Assembly (NCBI GenBank): GCA_963714255.1
Contig: CAVQNU010000006.1
Span: 1 to 64,000 of the forward strand
Reading direction: 5' to 3'
From: Rhodovastum sp963714255
GTDB lineage: Bacteria; Pseudomonadota; Alphaproteobacteria; Acetobacterales; Acetobacteraceae
Length of the DNA: 64,000 bases
This document shows positions 61,572 to 64,000 of this stretch, piece by piece. Numbering within the stretch: position 1 is the stretch's first letter; every line of letters begins with the position of its first letter. Made by a program: the position numbers and the translations under genes. Below the pieces are notes generated by a model. It was not told the DNA's origin, did not search any database, and saw only the letters and a program-made list of their open reading frames with translations.

Positions 61572-62491
61572 TGCGCATCCACAAGGACTGGCGGGGCCTT
61601 CCGGACGACGCCAGGGGGGCCGCGGTCGCGCTCGGCAATTTCGACGGCGTGCATCTCGGCCACGCGCATGTGCTGCGCGCCGCCCACAGCGCCCGCCCGG
61701 ACGCGCCCCTGGCAGTGCTGACCTTCGAGCCGCATCCGCGCGAAATGTTCCGCCCGGACGACCCGCCCTTCCGCCTGACCTTGCCGCCGGCCCGCAACGA
61801 GGCGCTCGCCGCGCTGGGCGTGAAGATCGTCTACGAGCTGCCGTTCGACACCGCGTTCAGCGAAATGACTGCCGAGGCGTTCGTCACCGAGGTGCTGCGC
61901 GACGGCATCGGCGCCCGTCATCTGGTTTGCGGCCCCGATTTCGCTTTCGGGCACCGGCGTCGCGGCGACACCGCTTTCCTGGCCGCCCGGGCCGAGGCGC
62001 TGGGCATCGGCCTGACCGTGGTGCCGCCGCTGGCCGACGAATCCGGGCCGATTTCCTCCAGTCGCATCCGCCGCGCCCTGCAGGACGGTTACCCCGAGCG
62101 GGCGACGATCAAGCTCGGCCGCCCCTGGGCCATTCGCGGCATCGTGGCGCATGGCGACGCCCGCGGCCGCATGATCGGCTTTCCCACCGCCAACATCGCG
62201 CTGGGGCGCCACCTGGAGCCGGCGCGCGGGGTCTATACCGTCACCGCCCGCCTGCCGGACGGGCGCCGGGTGAACGGGGTGGCGAATATCGGCCGCCGCC
62301 CGACGGTGAACGCCGGGCCGGAGAGCCGCCTGGAGGTCAATTTGTTTGACTTCGAGGGCGATCTGTATGGCGCGGAACTGGAGGTGGCGCTGCATAGCTT
62401 CCTGCGGCCGGAGCGGAAGTTTGCAGGGCTGGATGCGCTGAAGGCGCAGATTGCGGCGGATGCGGCGGAGGCGCGGCGGGGGTTTGGGTGA
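61571..62491 (+). CDS. ribF: Bifunctional riboflavin kinase/FAD synthetase
   Basis: The product has 306 residues. The N-terminal nucleotidyl transferase has VALGNFDGVHLGHAHVL, EPHPREMF and ESGPISSSRIRRALQDG. The C-terminal flavokinase has IVAHGDARGRMIGFPTANIA and NGVANIGRRPTV. It makes FMN and FAD from riboflavin. ATG 61571 overlaps the MaoC stop. It precedes ileS as in many bacteria, with a repeat in between. Confidence 0.95.
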   Translation: MRIHKDWRGLPDDARGAAVALGNFDGVHLGHAHVLRAAHSARPDAPLAVLTFEPHPREMFRPDDPPFRLTLPPARNEALAALGVKIVYELPFDTAFSEMTAEAFVTEVLRDGIGARHLVCGPDFAFGHRRRGDTAFLAARAEALGIGLTVVPPLADESGPISSSRIRRALQDGYPERATIKLGRPWAIRGIVAHGDARGRMIGFPTANIALGRHLEPARGVYTVTARLPDGRRVNGVANIGRRPTVNAGPESRLEVNLFDFEGDLYGAELEVALHSFLRPERKFAGLDALKAQIAADAAEARRGFG

Positions 62492-62696
62492 AGGAAGGCC
62501 AGGGCTCTGCCCTGGACCCGCCAAGGGGCAGTGGCCCCTTGGAACCCATTACTTTTAGACAGTTGTTTTGAGAGGGGGGTGAGGAGGTGTTTGTGACATC
62601 TCCTCACCCCCCTCTCAAAACAACTGTTTAAGTAGCGGGGTCCAGGGGGCCACTGCCCCCTGGCGGGTCCAGGGCAGAGCCCTGGCCTTCCTTCCC
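62489..62696. repeat. Palindromic repeat, full form, copy j
   Basis: The cleanest full copy. Outer arms GGCCAGGGCTCTGCCCTGG, second modules CCAAGGGGCAGTGGCCCCTTGG and CCAGGGGGCCACTGCCCCCTGG, and a 30-bp central stem (62557-62586 against 62600-62629) with a 13-base loop. The ribF stop TGA is its first element (TGAAGGAAGGCC). Confidence 0.95.
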
Positions 62697-62848
62697 CTCC
62701 TTGACCACCCCATCCCGCCCTCCGCATAGTCCCTCCCATGCATGGGATGCCGCACGCGCGAATTACCGGCCCGGCCGCTGTCTGGCAGCCGGGACCTCTC
62801 TGACGCGCCCCCATCCCTCCGACGCGGCGATCGCCGCCCAAGGCTTCG

Positions 62849-64000
62849 ATGAGCGACAAGCAAGACTACCGCGACACGGTCTTCCTCCCGTCCACCCCGT
62901 TTCCCATGCGCGGCGACCTGCCGAAGAAAGAGCCGGCGCTGTTGGCCCGCTGGGAGCGCATGGGCATCTGGCAGCGCCTGCGCGACGCCAGCCACGGCCG
63001 GAAGAAATTCATCCTCCATGACGGTCCGCCCTATGCCAATGGCAACATCCATATCGGCACGGCGCTGAACAAGATCCTCAAGGACGTGGTCAACCGCGCC
63101 GCCCAGATGGGTGGGTATGACGGGCTGTATATCCCGGGCTGGGACTGCCATGGCCTGCCGATCGAGTGGAAGATCGAGGAGCAGTATCGCAGCAACCACC
63201 GCGACAAGGACGCGGTGCCCGTGCTGCAGTTCCGCGCTGAGTGTCGCGCCTATGCCGCCCATTGGATGGACGTGCAGGAGAAGGAATTCCGCCGCCTCGG
63301 CGTGCAGGGCGCCTGGGGCGAGCGCTACGCCACCATGGATTTCCCCTCGGAAGCGGCGATCGCCAACGAAATCGGCAAGTTCCTGCTGAACGGCGAGCTG
63401 TTCCGCGGGCTGCGGCCGGTGATGTGGTCGCCGGTGGAAAAGACGGCGCTGGCCGAGGCCGAGATCGAATACCACGACCACACCAGCACCACGATCTGGG
63501 TACGGTTTCCGGTGGTGACGCCGACGGTGCCCGAACTGAAGGGCGCCTCGGTGGTGATCTGGACCACCACGCCCTGGACCATGCCGGGCAACCGCGCCAT
63601 CGCCTGCGGGGCGGAGTTCGACTACGCCGTGGTGCGGGTGGACAGCGCCAGGGAAGGCTCGCTGGCCCTCGCCGGCGAGGTGCTGGTGGTGGCTCTGGCG
63701 TTGCTGCCGCAGACCTGCGAGGCGGTGGGGGTGGAAACCCACCATGTGCTGCACCTCGTGAAAGGCGAAGCGATCGCCGGCACGGTCTGCGCCCACCCGC
63801 TGCGCGGGCGCGGCTACGACCACGAGGTGAAAGTGTTCCTGGGCGATTTCGTCACCACCGAGGCCGGCACCGGATTTGTCCATATCGCCCCCGGCCACGG
63901 CGAGGAGGATTTCGATCTCGGCCGGACGCACGGCATCGAAGTGCCGGAAACAGTGGGCGATGATGGCACCTACAACCCGTGGGTGCCGCTGTTCGCCGGG
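62849..64000 (+). CDS. ileS: Isoleucyl-tRNA synthetase, 3' end cut by window edge
   Basis: The first 384 residues or so are present. It starts at ATG 62849 (MSDKQDYRDTVFLPSTPFPM). The class I signature is HDGPPYANGNIHIGTALNKI, followed by GWDCHGLPIEWKIEE and the editing-domain start VVIWTTTPWTMPGNRAI with a conserved GHGEEDF block near the edge. It charges tRNA-Ile. It sits downstream of ribF on the same strand. Confidence 0.95.
   Translation, partial: MSDKQDYRDTVFLPSTPFPMRGDLPKKEPALLARWERMGIWQRLRDASHGRKKFILHDGPPYANGNIHIGTALNKILKDVVNRAAQMGGYDGLYIPGWDCHGLPIEWKIEEQYRSNHRDKDAVPVLQFRAECRAYAAHWMDVQEKEFRRLGVQGAWGERYATMDFPSEAAIANEIGKFLLNGELFRGLRPVMWSPVEKTALAEAEIEYHDHTSTTIWVRFPVVTPTVPELKGASVVIWTTTPWTMPGNRAIACGAEFDYAVVRVDSAREGSLALAGEVLVVALALLPQTCEAVGVETHHVLHLVKGEAIAGTVCAHPLRGRGYDHEVKVFLGDFVTTEAGTGFVHIAPGHGEEDFDLGRTHGIEVPETVGDDGTYNPWVPLFAG

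Noticed and set aside
25271..62696. CRISPR array or CRISPR-like spaced repeats
   Set aside because: The copies are large, palindromic, widely spaced and separated by ordinary genes. No short regular repeat-spacer pattern or cas gene is present.

Overview
The window looks like a chromosome segment of a high-GC alphaproteobacterium, most likely Acetobacteraceae. The basis is the base composition, hopanoid genes of the hpnI/J/K/M type, an NAD-type isocitrate dehydrogenase, and the general look of the housekeeping proteins. The genus is an inference and could not be tested here.

Left part (1 to about 22 kb) is an accessory region built from mobile DNA. It holds two IS21-type elements (one cut by the window edge and carrying a deleted istA), an IS630-type element, an ISAzo13-type relic, and a second IS630-type element flanked by 73-bp direct repeats. 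Further along are fragments of another istA, a tyrosine recombinase, an IS66 and an IS1182-type transposase. Cargo between them is an RND efflux permease plus adaptor, a frameshifted marR facing a truncated quinone-oxidoreductase-like gene, and a compact Kai operon. The operon reads ribbon-helix-helix regulator, kaiC, kaiB, kaiB, PAS hybrid histidine kinase. Its four downstream genes are joined by stop/start overlaps or a gap of one base.

Middle and right part (22 to 64 kb) is core-like. It starts with a beta-keto acid cleavage enzyme and a tRNA-Arg(CCU) interrupted in the anticodon loop by a 225-nt group I (IC3-type) intron. A hopanoid operon follows (hpnM, a fused hpnI-hpnJ, hpnK), then a polysaccharide/lipid-carrier sugar cluster (WecA-like transferase, nucleotide-sugar dehydratase, DegT aminotransferase) with pyrF. 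Next come a lytic transglycosylase, a histone-H1-like protein, a DUF4139 protein, isocitrate dehydrogenase, an NfeD protease with its SPFH partner, and an SNF2 helicase. RNA-modifying enzymes, small exported proteins, tRNA-Arg(CCG), a hydrolase, and polA (split by a one-base frameshift) come after. The end holds a CBS protein, a phosphatase, a second RND pair, a MaoC hydratase, ribF and the start of ileS.

The most unusual structure is a family of modular nested palindromes at ten places between 25.2 and 62.7 kb and at none that I could find in the IS-rich left part. The full form is about 190 to 220 bp. It has outer arms around GGCCAGGGCTCTGCCCTGG, a second palindrome around CCAAGGGGCAGTGGCCCC, and a central stem of 30 to 37 bp. 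The central stem changes sequence between copies while both arms stay complementary. The copies sit directly after stop codons, and in two places the repeat seems to supply the start codon and first residues of the next gene (hpnK and a lytic transglycosylase).

Several genes carry single-base frameshifts (marR, polA, a lipoprotein gene). Read-level checking would separate true lesions from assembly error.
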